Positions 10,022 through 18,799 of a DNA stretch of 64,000 nt are shown here, piece by piece; positions within the stretch are counted from its first letter, which is position 1; each line of letters begins with the position of its first letter. The stretch lies in contig CAKRMH010000011.1 in assembly GCA_934364805.1 (NCBI GenBank), positions 1-64,000 of the forward strand, in the 5' to 3' direction. The notes below the pieces were generated by a model. That model searched no databases, was not told the DNA's origin, and was given only the letters and a program-made list of their open reading frames with translations. The position numbers and the translations under genes are program-made. This DNA is from an uncultured Lachnospiraceae bacterium (GTDB taxonomy: Bacteria; Bacillota; Clostridia; Lachnospirales; Lachnospiraceae).

Positions 10022-10640
10022 AACGGTCCAGAAAACGGAATACACCAAATACTTTTCCAAGGATCGAACAGTTGTTCACAATGATTGGATCCATGGTATC
10101 ATTCTCTGGTTGAAGACGGATATGTCCGTTCTCTTTATAAAACGTCTTGACTGTAGCAGAATCGTCTACAAGAGCAACTACGATATCTCCGTTATTTGCG
10201 GTGGACTGTTTCATGACTAAAACGTTATCACCATTAAATATGCCGGCATTGATCATGCTTTCACCTTTTACCTTGAGCATAAAAGATTCTTCATTCGGCA
10301 TAAATTCTGTTGGGATAGGAAAATAAGACTCAATATTCTGAACTGCAAGAATCGGTTCCCCGGCAGCAACCTGTCCAACCATCGGAACATTGACAACTTC
10401 ACGTCGGGTGAGATTAAAATTATCGTCAATAATCTCAATTGCTCTTGGCTTTGTAGGATCACGGCGGATATAGCCATTCTTCTCAAGTGTTTCGAGGTGA
10501 GAATGAACCGATGAGGTGGATTTGAGGTGTACAGCCTCACAAATATCCCGGACAGTTGGCGGATAACCTTTGTTTAAAATCTCGTTCTTAATGAATTCTA
10601 ATATCTCTTTCTGTTTATCTGAAATCTTGCCATATGACAT
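10020..10640 (-). CDS. lexA: LexA repressor
   Basis: 206 residues. A winged helix-turn-helix occupies residues 1-~70 ([29 protein letters not shown]). The self-cleavage site is Ala93-Gly94, and the S24-type catalytic pair is Ser128 (KGESM) and Lys165 (SATVKTF). LexA represses SOS genes until RecA filaments stimulate its cleavage. It is divergent from a LysM yneA-like gene, and LexA boxes lie between them, so it is very likely self-regulated. Confidence 0.98.
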   Translation of the reverse strand: MSYGKISDKQKEILEFIKNEILNKGYPPTVRDICEAVHLKSTSSVHSHLETLEKNGYIRRDPTKPRAIEIIDDNFNLTRREVVNVPMVGQVAAGEPILAVQNIESYFPIPTEFMPNEESFMLKVKGESMINAGIFNGDNVLVMKQSTANNGDIVVALVDDSATVKTFYKENGHIRLQPENDTMDPIIVNNCSILGKVFGVFRFLDR

Positions 10641-10740
10641 GCTGAATATCCTCCATATTTACTGAATCTATCGTATGTTCTATAAAACTCATGTTAACTT
10701 CATTTTATCATATGGATATATAAAACGCAAACATATATTC

Positions 10741-10813
10741 CGAATATTTGTTCGAAAAAGTTGTTGACAAACACATGTTCGTGTACTATATTATAAATAC
10801 AAACAGATGTTCG
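10741..10813 (+). promoter_or_regulatory. Three LexA (SOS) boxes and the promoter of the yneA-like gene
   Basis: Gram-positive LexA boxes (consensus CGAACRNRYGTTCG) are seen at 10741-10754 (CGAATATTTGTTCG), 10768-10781 (CAAACACATGTTCG) and 10800-10813 (CAAACAGATGTTCG). A promoter with TTGACA at 10764-10769, a 17-bp spacer and TATATT at 10787-10792 encloses the middle box. A poorer half-match near 10674 lies closer to lexA. The arrangement predicts tight SOS control of the + strand gene. Confidence 0.88.
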
Positions 10814-10839
10814 ATATGATATTTACGGAGGAATAAAGT

Positions 10840-11223
10840 ATGAGAAGAGAATATAACAGTAGAATTTCTGAGAGGGCTAACAGAAGTTTAAACAGAAGAG
10901 CTGCAGTAGTTGCAGTTGAGAAGAGAATGATTGCACTTATTGCAGCATCTCTTATTGCCACAGTAGTGATTCTTTGTACATCGATTTCTGCGTATGCGAA
11001 TTCGCAGACTGGAAGTAAAGAGTTTCATAAATATTATACAAGCTATGAGATTCAGTCAGGTGATACTTTATGGACGATTGCGGATAAATATCTTGGTAAT
11101 TCTGGTATTGATAAAGAAGATTATATGAAAGAGATTCGTGAACTGAATCATCTTGCGTCAGATGATCATATTACATGTGGTCAGCATCTTACGGTTGCAT
11201 ACTATTCTACAGAACAGAAATAA
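10840..11223 (+). CDS. YneA-like SOS-induced LysM protein
   Basis: 127 residues: a basic N-terminus, one membrane segment at about residues 31-51 (MIALIAASLIATVVILCTSI), and an outside LysM domain at ~66-122 (YEIQSGDTLWTIADKYLG to GQHLTVAYY). In Bacillus, yneA is divergent from lexA, has the same anchor-LysM layout and delays division during DNA damage. Position, SOS boxes and architecture all agree, although sequence similarity in this family is low. The start ATG at 10840 follows GGAGG at 10828-10832. Confidence 0.85.
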   Translation: MRREYNSRISERANRSLNRRAAVVAVEKRMIALIAASLIATVVILCTSISAYANSQTGSKEFHKYYTSYEIQSGDTLWTIADKYLGNSGIDKEDYMKEIRELNHLASDDHITCGQHLTVAYYSTEQK

Positions 11224-11398
11224 TACAGAATCTTTATACTAGAATTGGTATTATATGAATTTATAGGCGGGAAGCAAAAAGGATCACAGTGGATGATTCG
11301 CCGTCGCACACTTGTAACTTTACACTTGTGGCTTTAGTCATGTGAGGCTTCACAAATTTCTCATTTTCCGATATAATGTTATTTTAGGAGAATTTGAA

Positions 11399-12115
11399 AT
11401 GTTAAAATTATTATACGTTATTTTCATGAATCTACATCGGGCACCATATATGATATCCAAGATGCGTAAGTATGCGGATCATCCTGAGAAATATTCTGAA
11501 CAACGAAGATATTCTCTGGTGCTTCATGCAATCTATTTGATGAATAAGACCGGAAAAATCCATACGGTAGCCTATGGAACAGAGAATCTTCCGAAGAACG
11601 GCGGGTATATCATGTATCCGAATCATCAGGGAAAGTATGACGTTCTTGGTATTATGTATACACATGGAGATCCCTGCACATTTGTCATGGATAAGAAGAA
11701 ATCCAATACCATACTGGTACGTGAATTCGTAGACCTGGTGCAGGCAAAAAGATTAGAGAAGGATAATCCAAGGCAGGGAATTCATATTATCACGGATGTT
11801 GCGAAAGAAGTAGCAGCCGGCAAGAAGTATATTCTATTTCCAGAGGGAGGATATGAATTTAACAACCGGAATAAAGTCTGTGACTTCAAGGCTGGAAGCT
11901 TTAAGATCGCATTAAAGTCAAAAGCACCGATTGTTCCGATTGCTTTAATTGATTCATATAAAGTGTTTAACAGCTTTCATCTCGGACCGATCACAACCTA
12001 TGTTTATTATCTTGAACCAATTACTTATGAAGAATATAAGGATCTTAAGACACAGGAGATCGCAGTTCTTGTGAAAGAAAGAATCGAACAGAAAATCAGA
12101 GAAGTCAGAGGATGA
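11399..12115 (+). CDS. plsC: 1-acyl-sn-glycerol-3-phosphate acyltransferase (PlsC family)
   Basis: 238 residues. The acyltransferase motifs are NHQGKYDVLG (NHx4D) and FPEGGYE (FPEGxR-like, with Tyr-Glu in place of the usual Ser-Arg), then KAPIVPIALI. The start at 11399 follows TTAGGAG; an in-frame ATG at 11342 lacks a ribosome-binding site. PlsC adds the second acyl chain to give phosphatidic acid. It is four bases from the next gene, so the two share a transcript. Exact acyl substrate is not certain. Confidence 0.85.
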   Translation: MLKLLYVIFMNLHRAPYMISKMRKYADHPEKYSEQRRYSLVLHAIYLMNKTGKIHTVAYGTENLPKNGGYIMYPNHQGKYDVLGIMYTHGDPCTFVMDKKKSNTILVREFVDLVQAKRLEKDNPRQGIHIITDVAKEVAAGKKYILFPEGGYEFNNRNKVCDFKAGSFKIALKSKAPIVPIALIDSYKVFNSFHLGPITTYVYYLEPITYEEYKDLKTQEIAVLVKERIEQKIREVRG

Positions 12116-12119
12116 TTAT

Positions 12120-12596
12120 ATGAGTAAAACAAATTTTATTGCGCCGGGCGCATATGTTTTAGGAAATGTTACCTTGAAAAAAGATGCGAATGTATGGTTT
12201 CAGGCTGTCATACGCGGGGATACCGATTCCATTACGGTTGGTGAAGGTACCAATATACAGGATAATTGTACGCTTCATGCAGATAGAGGACATCCCGTTA
12301 TTTTAGGCGATTATATTACCGTAGGACATAATGCTGTTGTGCACGGCTGTACCATAGGAGATAATACTGTCATTGGAATGGGAAGTATTGTATTAAGCGG
12401 AGCTGTGGTCGGAGCCAATTGCATTGTCGGAGCTGGCTCACTTGTAACCGGCAAGATGGTTATTCCGGATGGGTCTCTTGTCATGGGAAGTCCGGCACAT
12501 ATTGTGAGACAACTGACGCAGGAAGAAATTGACTCCAATCACGAGAATGCACTTCATTATATCAGGCTTTCAGTGAAGTATCAGGAAGAAGTATAA
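12120..12596 (+). CDS. Gamma-carbonic anhydrase-like hexapeptide protein (YrdA/PaaY type)
   Basis: 158 residues of left-handed beta-helix hexapeptide repeats. The conserved zinc-type histidines are in TLHADRGHPV and VGHNAVVHGC, with VWFQAVIRGD near the N-terminus and GSPAHIVRQL near the end. The family binds zinc and resembles gamma-carbonic anhydrases, but many members have no measured activity. The gene ends 9 bp before the convergent recombinase gene, with no clear terminator in between. Confidence 0.88.
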   Translation: MSKTNFIAPGAYVLGNVTLKKDANVWFQAVIRGDTDSITVGEGTNIQDNCTLHADRGHPVILGDYITVGHNAVVHGCTIGDNTVIGMGSIVLSGAVVGANCIVGAGSLVTGKMVIPDGSLVMGSPAHIVRQLTQEEIDSNHENALHYIRLSVKYQEEV

Positions 12597-12605
12597 TTCA
12601 TAATA

Positions 12606-13658
12606 TTATTCTTCACGTAAATGTACGTATCTGGCAGCTTTTCTTCTTCGATTGTCCTCAATTTCTGCATAATGTTTTCTTGTTGTATTAACATCTTTAT
12701 GACCGAGAACATCTGCAACGAGGTAGATATCTCCAGTTTCCTGGTAAAGATTGGTACCATATGTACTTCGAAGTTTATGTGGAGTAATATTTTTAATACT
12801 TGTGACTAGCTTCGAATATTTTTTTACCAGATTCTCTACGGCGCGGACACTGATCCTACGGTTCTGCATTGAAAGGAACAATGCGTTGGTGTGGCCTTCA
12901 AGGGCGGTGATTCCGCTTCTTTGGTTCATGTAATCGGCAAGTGCATCACGAACTTCATCTCCAAAGTACACAATTACCTCTGCGCCCCCTTTTCGGTGAA
13001 TTTTAATTCCATTATTTTTAAAATCAACATCGTCAATATCAAGTCCGACACATTCGGATACACGGATTCCGGTACCAAGCAGAAGAGAGAGCATGGCAAG
13101 ATCTCTTGTTTTGGTACGCTCATGATATTTTTGCTGATGTGCAGTCAGTTTTTCCCCAGATTCAACTTCATCAAGTAGTTGAGCAACCTCATCTACATCC
13201 AGACGTACGATTGCTTTATCATGAATTTTCGGCATAGTTACTTTAAATGCAGGGTTGGTCTTGAGCATTTCATTTTTATATAAGTAATTGTAAAATGTTC
13301 GAAGTGAAGCCAGTTTACGTTTGATTCCACGTTCATCATTGCTATGTGCAATCCCATCCTTTTCGTGGTATTTCAAATAAAAAAGATATTCTTCGATATC
13401 CAGCGGCTTCAGTTCATCTAAAAGTGAAAGAGGAATGGTGGTATTATTTTTTTTATCGCAGATAGGATTATTTTCTCTTAAATAATCAAAAAATGTTCCA
13501 AGATCATATGCGTAAGCAATCCGTGTTCTGGAGGAAGTGGTTGGTTCAATTCCAATAAAGAATTGTTTGCAATATGGTGGAAGTGATTCCAATAATTTTC
13601 GAAGATGAAGTTCATTTTTTATATTAACATCTTCATAATATGCGTTATCTTTTTTCAT
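12606..13658 (-). CDS. Tyrosine recombinase, Xer family (XerS-like)
   Basis: 350 residues. An N-terminal SAM-like core-binding domain covers ~1-165, and the catalytic domain follows with the Arg of GTGIRVSECVGL, HKLRSTYGTNLYQ (His-x-x-Arg), the Leu-Gly-His of VLGHKD and the nucleophile Tyr of HYAEIED. The long N-terminus and single-gene setting resemble streptococcal XerS more than the XerC/XerD pair. The likely role is chromosome dimer resolution at a dif site. Its ATG overlaps the ttcA-like stop by four bases. It lies outside the adjacent transposon and is not part of it. Confidence 0.82.
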   Translation of the reverse strand: MKKDNAYYEDVNIKNELHLRKLLESLPPYCKQFFIGIEPTTSSRTRIAYAYDLGTFFDYLRENNPICDKKNNTTIPLSLLDELKPLDIEEYLFYLKYHEKDGIAHSNDERGIKRKLASLRTFYNYLYKNEMLKTNPAFKVTMPKIHDKAIVRLDVDEVAQLLDEVESGEKLTAHQQKYHERTKTRDLAMLSLLLGTGIRVSECVGLDIDDVDFKNNGIKIHRKGGAEVIVYFGDEVRDALADYMNQRSGITALEGHTNALFLSMQNRRISVRAVENLVKKYSKLVTSIKNITPHKLRSTYGTNLYQETGDIYLVADVLGHKDVNTTRKHYAEIEDNRRRKAARYVHLREE

Positions 13659-14404
13659 TGTGTTCTTCCTTTCTTCATAGGGGAAATCAGTGATGGCCAG
13701 CCTTCCATATTTCCATTTATAATTGCATGGAATATCCGTTGTTTAGATCCAGGATTTTCATGATGAATTTGTCGTACAAGCTGTTTGGCATATTCGCGTT
13801 TCGTATGACCATCTGCAGGACATGGATTATGCACAACTGGAAGTTCATATTTATTCTTAAAGCCGATCACGTCAGCCTCCAGTACATACATAAGCGGACG
13901 TATTACCGTCAGATCCATACGGTCCAGATGTGTGACAGGAGAGAAGGAATAAAATCTTCCCTCAAATATTAGAGATAAAAACATGGTTTCAATAATGTCG
14001 TCCATATGATGGGCATAGGCAACTTTATTGCACCCGAGGTCTTTTACGGCCTGATTTAATGCACCCTTCCGAAGCTTGGCACAAAGAGAGCATGGCGACC
14101 CTTTTTGAGTAGTATTTGTAAGGATTTCCCCTATCTGGGTCTTGATGATATGGTATTCAACCTGTAGTTTCGAACAGAGTTTTTTTACCTCTCTAAGGTC
14201 AAAATCCGGATAACCAAGATCAACGGATATCGCAATCAGTTCAAAAGGAACCGGATAGAATTTGCGAAGGCCTGCAAGTGCATAAAGTAAGGTTAAAGAA
14301 TCCTTGCCACCGGAGATTCCGACAGCAATTTTATCGTTTGGCTGTATCATCTGATAATCATCAATGGCACGTCGTACCTGACTGTATAATTTTTGTAGTT
14401 TCAT
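13655..14404 (-). CDS. tRNA 2-thiolation ATPase, TtcA family
   Basis: 249 residues from ATG at 14404. The PP-loop motif is GISGGKDSLTLLYAL. The cysteine pair is PCSLCAKL, with HHMDDIIETMFLSL and a C-terminal NPCPADG cysteine, consistent with a 4Fe-4S TtcA-type enzyme that thiolates cytidine 32 of tRNA. An upstream in-frame ATG at 14500 would run through the shared promoter with dtd and is rejected. The stop overlaps the recombinase start (ATGA), an unusual but clear two-gene operon. Confidence 0.87.
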   Translation of the reverse strand: MKLQKLYSQVRRAIDDYQMIQPNDKIAVGISGGKDSLTLLYALAGLRKFYPVPFELIAISVDLGYPDFDLREVKKLCSKLQVEYHIIKTQIGEILTNTTQKGSPCSLCAKLRKGALNQAVKDLGCNKVAYAHHMDDIIETMFLSLIFEGRFYSFSPVTHLDRMDLTVIRPLMYVLEADVIGFKNKYELPVVHNPCPADGHTKREYAKQLVRQIHHENPGSKQRIFHAIINGNMEGWPSLISPMKKGRTQ

Positions 14405-14466
14405 AATTGATTGTACTCCAATATTTATGTATGATAGATAAAGAACAATATAAGGTGGTGATTGTA

Positions 14467-14919
14467 ATGAAATTTGTGATCCAACGAGTCTCAGAAGCAA
14501 GCTGCAGGGTGGATCAGAATATTACGGGAGCAATTGATGCCGGTTACTGTGTCTTAATTGGTATTGAAGACGCTGATACCAGGGAAATCGCAGATAAAAT
14601 GCTCTCTAAAATGTTAAATCTGCGGATCTTCAGCGACGAAAATGGAAAAACGAATCTGTCACTAAATGATGTAAATGGTAGTTTACTTCTTGTTTCACAG
14701 TTTACATTGTATGCAGATTGCCGTAAAGGAAATCGTCCTTCTTTTACGAATGCGGGTAAACCGGATTTTGCGAAGGAAATGTATGAATATATCATATCCG
14801 AATGTCAAAAAACAGTTTCGAATGTCCAGACAGGAATATTTGGTGCGGATATGAAAATATCGCTGACCAATGATGGTCCATTTACCATTGTACTGGATTC
14901 AAAAGAAATCGTTCATTGA
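14467..14919 (+). CDS. dtd: D-aminoacyl-tRNA deacylase
   Basis: 150 residues starting [13 protein letters not shown]. The active-site motifs are [17 protein letters not shown] and the cross-subunit Gly-Pro motif NDGPFTI near the end. The enzyme removes D-amino acids (and Gly) from mischarged tRNAs. The ATG at 14467 with AAGGTGGTG upstream is chosen over 14407. The stop at 14917-14919 is 33 bp before the duplicated target of the Tn7-like element. The gene is intact, as expected if its 3' end is a safe attachment site. Confidence 0.95.
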   Translation: MKFVIQRVSEASCRVDQNITGAIDAGYCVLIGIEDADTREIADKMLSKMLNLRIFSDENGKTNLSLNDVNGSLLLVSQFTLYADCRKGNRPSFTNAGKPDFAKEMYEYIISECQKTVSNVQTGIFGADMKISLTNDGPFTIVLDSKEIVH

Positions 14920-14952
14920 CAACGGATGAGGGTTGAAGCAAAATACAGGAGG

Positions 14953-14957
14953 CCTTT
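14953..14957. repeat. Target-site duplication, left copy (CCTTT)
   Basis: CCTTT directly precedes the TGT of the element's left end and recurs exactly after the right end at 20361-20365. Five-base duplication is the Tn7-family hallmark. Confidence 0.95.
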
Positions 14958-15147
14958 TGTATATTAGTAAAATAATTAAAATAATATTCTAAAAGAAAAA
15001 GTTATGTTTTGTGACTTTTTCTTTTTTTATTATAATATTATTTAAATTTTTTTACTACTTTTATTTGTAAATAATTTAAAAAATTGTTATAATTAGTAAA
15101 TAAATTAAAATTTTATTTATAATAAGTGAAAATATTAAAATAAAATT
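14958..15147. repeat. Left end: TnsB-type binding-site array
   Basis: Five copies of a ~26-bp motif (ATTAGTAAAATAATTAAAAT then ATATT) can be aligned. Direct copies are at 14963-14988, 15063-15088, 15092-15117 and 15122-15147, and one inverted copy is at 15034-15059. The last three direct copies are spaced 29-30 bp, as in the dense Tn7 right end. Identity of single copies to the terminal one ranges from about 18 to 23 of 26. Function as TnsB sites is inferred from position and repetition. Confidence 0.85.
15009..15036 (+). promoter_or_regulatory. Putative tns operon promoter inside the left end
   Basis: TTGTGA at 15009-15014, a 16-bp spacer and TATAAT at 15031-15036. The -10 box touches the inverted TnsB-type site at 15034-15059, so TnsB bound there would block transcription. 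Autorepression of tns genes by TnsB at the end is known for Tn7; applying it here is inference. Confidence 0.6.
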
Positions 15148-15175
15148 CTATGTATAGTTCCTGAGGAGAAGTGTT

Positions 15176-15847
15176 ATGAATTTTTCAAAATCCATTGATA
15201 TGCCAAGAGGTACTCATTACGGAAACAACTATTATATAGTATACAGTAAGAAAATACATAGGGTATGTCATTTTTATTCTAATTTAGAATATTTCAATTT
15301 TCTTTCTTTAGAGATAAGTCCAATAGTTGAGAAGTTTTGCGAACAGCCCATGAAAATAGAAATTATTCAAGAGAATAAATTACAACATGCCATAATTGAT
15401 ATGTGGGTACTTTATCGTGATGGACGAGAGGAGCTCCAAGAAGTGAAATACTCTTCGGAACTTACAGGAAATAGTCCACAGGCGATTCGCTCGCAGGAAC
15501 AGATTAGACGTGAAGAACTATGGTGTAGAGATAACAATATTGATTTTGTTGTTCGAACAGACAAATCAATACCACAAGGTCAATTTTTCCTTAACAATGC
15601 AAATACAATGGCAGCACACCTTCGAAGATATACACCAACAGAAGAGAAATTTTATAATCCAAAAATCCTATGCACATTAGAAAAATATGGAAAACTTTCT
15701 ATTGAAGATTTAATTAATAATAATTTACTTCCGTTAAATTCAGAAATTGATCATTTATGCTATATGTATGAAAAAGGTCTAATTAATATGAATATAGGTA
15801 ATCAGCCATTAGGATACAAAACGGAGGTAACTATATGGCAAAACTAA
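15176..15847 (+). CDS. tnsA: TnsA-like transposon endonuclease
   Basis: 223 residues. The restriction-like nuclease core shows SNLEYFNFLSLEISPIVEKF with Glu38, IIDMWVL with Asp75, and the ELQEVKYSS strand with Glu89 and Lys91, a PD-(D/E)xK site. A C-terminal helical domain (~155-223) would contact TnsC. TnsA cuts the 5' ends of the element, making the move cut-and-paste instead of copy-in. GAGGAG lies before the ATG. The gene overlaps tnsB by 13 bp. At 223 residues it is shorter than Tn7 TnsA (273). Confidence 0.92.
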   Translation: MNFSKSIDMPRGTHYGNNYYIVYSKKIHRVCHFYSNLEYFNFLSLEISPIVEKFCEQPMKIEIIQENKLQHAIIDMWVLYRDGREELQEVKYSSELTGNSPQAIRSQEQIRREELWCRDNNIDFVVRTDKSIPQGQFFLNNANTMAAHLRRYTPTEEKFYNPKILCTLEKYGKLSIEDLINNNLLPLNSEIDHLCYMYEKGLINMNIGNQPLGYKTEVTIWQN

Positions 15848-17739
15848 ATATTCTTGAGTTGAGACAAAGCAGGGAAATATGGGAATCCATAAACACTGAT
15901 ACATTATCTCCCGACGTTCGTAGCCAATATTTTAAAAGAAAAACTGCCGTTGACTTATACATTGATGGTATTTCTCTCAAAAAAATTTCAGAAGAAACGG
16001 GGGTATTGCGTTGTGAGGTTATTCGTCTTGTAAGAAAGTGCATAACATTAAACGAAAATCAAAAACCAATTGGATATGAAGCTCTTATTCCGCATAGGCA
16101 TACGAATAAAACGATAAGTAAGTTGCAAAAATTGTTTTTGCAGTATCCGTCTCTTGAATCATATATTTTGGGCAATTATTTTAATGATAAAAAATATACA
16201 CTCGAAAAAAATATGACTGTTCGTACATTACATACTAAATTTATAGATGAGTGTAGACGACTGGGGATTCAAGATTATGAATATCCATTTACCTTAAAAG
16301 ATAATGGTTATGACGCACTAATTAATTATATAAAAAAAGCGAATTCACAAAAGCAGATACAAGCAATTCGTCGAGAAGGAAAAAATGCCAGGCAAAGATT
16401 TGTATCTACCGGATATGGTGAGTCAAACTATTTAGCAGCGTTAAATCCCTTTGGAATAGTACAAATTGATGGTCATAAAATAGATATGCTCTATTCTGTA
16501 GAATTAGAAAACGCGCAGGGCGAAATTATTCGAATGCCAGCGATGAGAGCTTGGTTAATTGCCATAATTGATGTAGCAACTAGGGCAATTATAGGATATT
16601 CTATATCACCTTATGAAAACTATAATCAACATGATGTTCTTATGGCGGTACATAACTCTATCGTTCCACACGAAAAAATAAAGTTTACACATAAAGGTTT
16701 AGAATATCCAGAAAATGGAGGGTATCCTTCTTTAACCATTCCAGAAACGCAATGGGCAACCTTTGATATGATCATGTTAGATAATGCAAAATCACATCTC
16801 GCTGGTAATACCGTAGATAAACTTTTAAATAATGTAAAATGTACTGTGAATTTCGGATCTGTTGCCACACCTGAAACAAGAGGCATTGTTGAACGTTTTT
16901 TTAAAACATTAGAAACCGGCGGATTACATAGATTACCAGGCACAACTGGGAGTTATATAGGAGATACAAAAAGAAATGAGCCAGAAAAAGAGTGTGTCAA
17001 GTATCAAATAACATATAACGATATATGTGAGCTATTAGAGTATTTAATTGCAGAATACAATAATAGCGCTCATTCGTCGCTTGAGAACCAAACTCCTTTG
17101 CAAGTAATGGAAAGACGTATAAAACAAGCCGGTATGCAACCATACATCCTTCCATTAGAACAGAGAAAGGATATTGAAAAACTCACTTATTTTACTGAAG
17201 AGAGAACAGTTCGTGGAGGATATTCTACTGGAAGCAAACCACATATTGCGTTCCTTGGAACAAAATATCATGCATACGACAGGCAAATTCCAATAGATAT
17301 GATAAATAAAAAAGCCTACATTGAGGTTAATCCAGCAGATGTAAGTCATGTAGATTTATACGATACACATGGCATATTCATTGCTAATCTGGTTGCCATT
17401 GGAGAGTGGGGAAGAAGACCTCATTCGTTACGAACACATAAGGCTGCATTAGCAAGAAAAAATAAGAACAAAGAAGAAAATAGTGTATTTTCGCCAAATC
17501 TATCCTTATATGAAGATGAACTTCGTGAAAATGCAAAGAAGAGTAGAAGAGAACGAACAAAAACAGCAATTACGGAAAGTGAAATGGGTAACCCATATAA
17601 GAATTCAAAATCAACAAAACCCATAAAATATAAGATTCCTAAAAAAGCTGCAAGTAACTCAAACGCTTATTCTAAAGAAGAAATAGACTTAATAGATTCA
17701 CTTTCAATTGAAGAAGCATATAAGAGAGGGCTAATATGA
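15835..17739 (+). CDS. tnsB: TnsB-like DDE transposase
   Basis: 634 residues. An N-terminal helix-turn-helix region (~35-70, SLKKISEETGVLRCEVIRLV) comes before the rve-type catalytic core with Asp212 (VQIDGHKID), Asp316 (MLDNAKSH) and Glu353 (GIVERFFKTLE). A beta-barrel Mu-transposase C-terminal domain follows, and a basic tail ends in a segment that in Tn7 contacts TnsC. It binds the end repeats and does 3' cleavage and strand transfer. GGAGG lies just before the ATG inside tnsA. Its stop overlaps tnsC as ATGA. All catalytic residues are present. Confidence 0.95.
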   Translation: MAKLNILELRQSREIWESINTDTLSPDVRSQYFKRKTAVDLYIDGISLKKISEETGVLRCEVIRLVRKCITLNENQKPIGYEALIPHRHTNKTISKLQKLFLQYPSLESYILGNYFNDKKYTLEKNMTVRTLHTKFIDECRRLGIQDYEYPFTLKDNGYDALINYIKKANSQKQIQAIRREGKNARQRFVSTGYGESNYLAALNPFGIVQIDGHKIDMLYSVELENAQGEIIRMPAMRAWLIAIIDVATRAIIGYSISPYENYNQHDVLMAVHNSIVPHEKIKFTHKGLEYPENGGYPSLTIPETQWATFDMIMLDNAKSHLAGNTVDKLLNNVKCTVNFGSVATPETRGIVERFFKTLETGGLHRLPGTTGSYIGDTKRNEPEKECVKYQITYNDICELLEYLIAEYNNSAHSSLENQTPLQVMERRIKQAGMQPYILPLEQRKDIEKLTYFTEERTVRGGYSTGSKPHIAFLGTKYHAYDRQIPIDMINKKAYIEVNPADVSHVDLYDTHGIFIANLVAIGEWGRRPHSLRTHKAALARKNKNKEENSVFSPNLSLYEDELRENAKKSRRERTKTAITESEMGNPYKNSKSTKPIKYKIPKKAASNSNAYSKEEIDLIDSLSIEEAYKRGLI

Positions 17740-18707
17740 GTAATTTCAATAAAGAGACTGTTCCTCCTACATTTGATATAGCAGAGTTAGAACGCTATCT
17801 TGGTTCCATTCAATACACGATTCCAACTAAATCTATCCTTGACCTTCAATGTAAAGTTGAGGAATGGATTTCTATGAATGACTGTGGTGCTATCATCTAC
17901 GGAGAATCAAGAGTAGGAAAAACAAGGGCAATACGATATATTTCCTTACATCTAAAGGAAAAATACAGTCTTCAGCTTCCTATATATACGTTTACAGCAA
18001 CAGATCATGTACCGACTCAGAAAACTTTTTATTCGAGTCTCTTAACAGCAATAGGGCATGAAGAACCTCATAAAGGAACTGCCGTGCAGATGCGTCAGAG
18101 ACTTGTAAATAGAATTATTGTAAATGCATTGGATACTAAATATCGTAGAGCTATTTTATTTGTCGATGAAGCATATTTGCTATCAGACAAGGAATATTTA
18201 TGGCTCATTGACATATATAACGAATTAAATTTACAAGATATTTTGTTTACAGTATTTTTATTTGGTACAAGAGAACTGAAGCAACAAAAGACTGCATATA
18301 TTTCAGCTGGGAAAAAACAAATCGTGCTACGTTTTATGGTAAATGAATTTGAATTTATTGGAATCACCAATCAAAAAGATGCTGCAATCTGTTTAGCAAG
18401 TACTGATAAGCCAATTCGTATACCTAGTTGTAAAGAAGAAATCATATTATCTGAATTATTTTTTCCACTTGCATACAAAGACGGACTCAGACTAACTTCG
18501 TATACAGAAGATTTGTGGAATGCATTCAAACAGGTAAAAGAAGAAAATAACATTTCTTCGGATCAAATATTAATGAAGCATTTTATGGATGCTATATTTT
18601 ACTGTTTGAAAAAATATGGAACATATGGTAAAGCTTTATATCAGCCAACAGTAGAAGAATGGAGAGAAAGTATTGTTGAAAGCGGATTTGTAATATCACA
18701 AATATAA
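17736..18707 (+). CDS. tnsC: TnsC-like AAA+ regulator
   Basis: 323 residues. Walker A is GESRVGKT at residues 56-63 and Walker B is LFVDEA at 141-146. FLFGTRELKQQ follows as the sensor-1 region, and a C-terminal helical part begins near 225. TnsC links target choice by TniQ to the TnsAB transposase and gives target immunity through ATP hydrolysis. At 323 residues it is shorter than Tn7 TnsC (555) and closer in size to TniB-type proteins, although TnsA is present. The start overlaps the tnsB stop. Confidence 0.93.
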   Translation: MSNFNKETVPPTFDIAELERYLGSIQYTIPTKSILDLQCKVEEWISMNDCGAIIYGESRVGKTRAIRYISLHLKEKYSLQLPIYTFTATDHVPTQKTFYSSLLTAIGHEEPHKGTAVQMRQRLVNRIIVNALDTKYRRAILFVDEAYLLSDKEYLWLIDIYNELNLQDILFTVFLFGTRELKQQKTAYISAGKKQIVLRFMVNEFEFIGITNQKDAAICLASTDKPIRIPSCKEEIILSELFFPLAYKDGLRLTSYTEDLWNAFKQVKEENNISSDQILMKHFMDAIFYCLKKYGTYGKALYQPTVEEWRESIVESGFVISQI

Positions 18708-18799
18708 TAAATCTTTGCAATATATTATATATAACATACAAGCATGAACATATTTTATCCTTTATCAATTAGTTAAAGACAAAAGGGTTAATGTAAAAA

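Noticed and set aside
11224..11398. Repeated ACACTTGT and small hairpins before plsC
   Set aside because: Two short direct copies only; no promoter, RNA or repeat family could be supported.
12606..13658. Tyrosine recombinase as part of the mobile element
   Set aside because: It lies outside the CCTTT duplications, has host-like base composition and is in an operon with a tRNA modification gene.
14407..14466. Upstream start codons for dtd (14407) and for the ttcA-like gene (14500)
   Set aside because: They would read through the shared divergent promoter region and add residues not seen in either family.
14958..15150. AT-rich direct repeats that could suggest a CRISPR array
   Set aside because: Copies vary in sequence, one is inverted, spacers are only a few bases or uneven, and they lie at a transposon end. 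They fit transposase binding sites.
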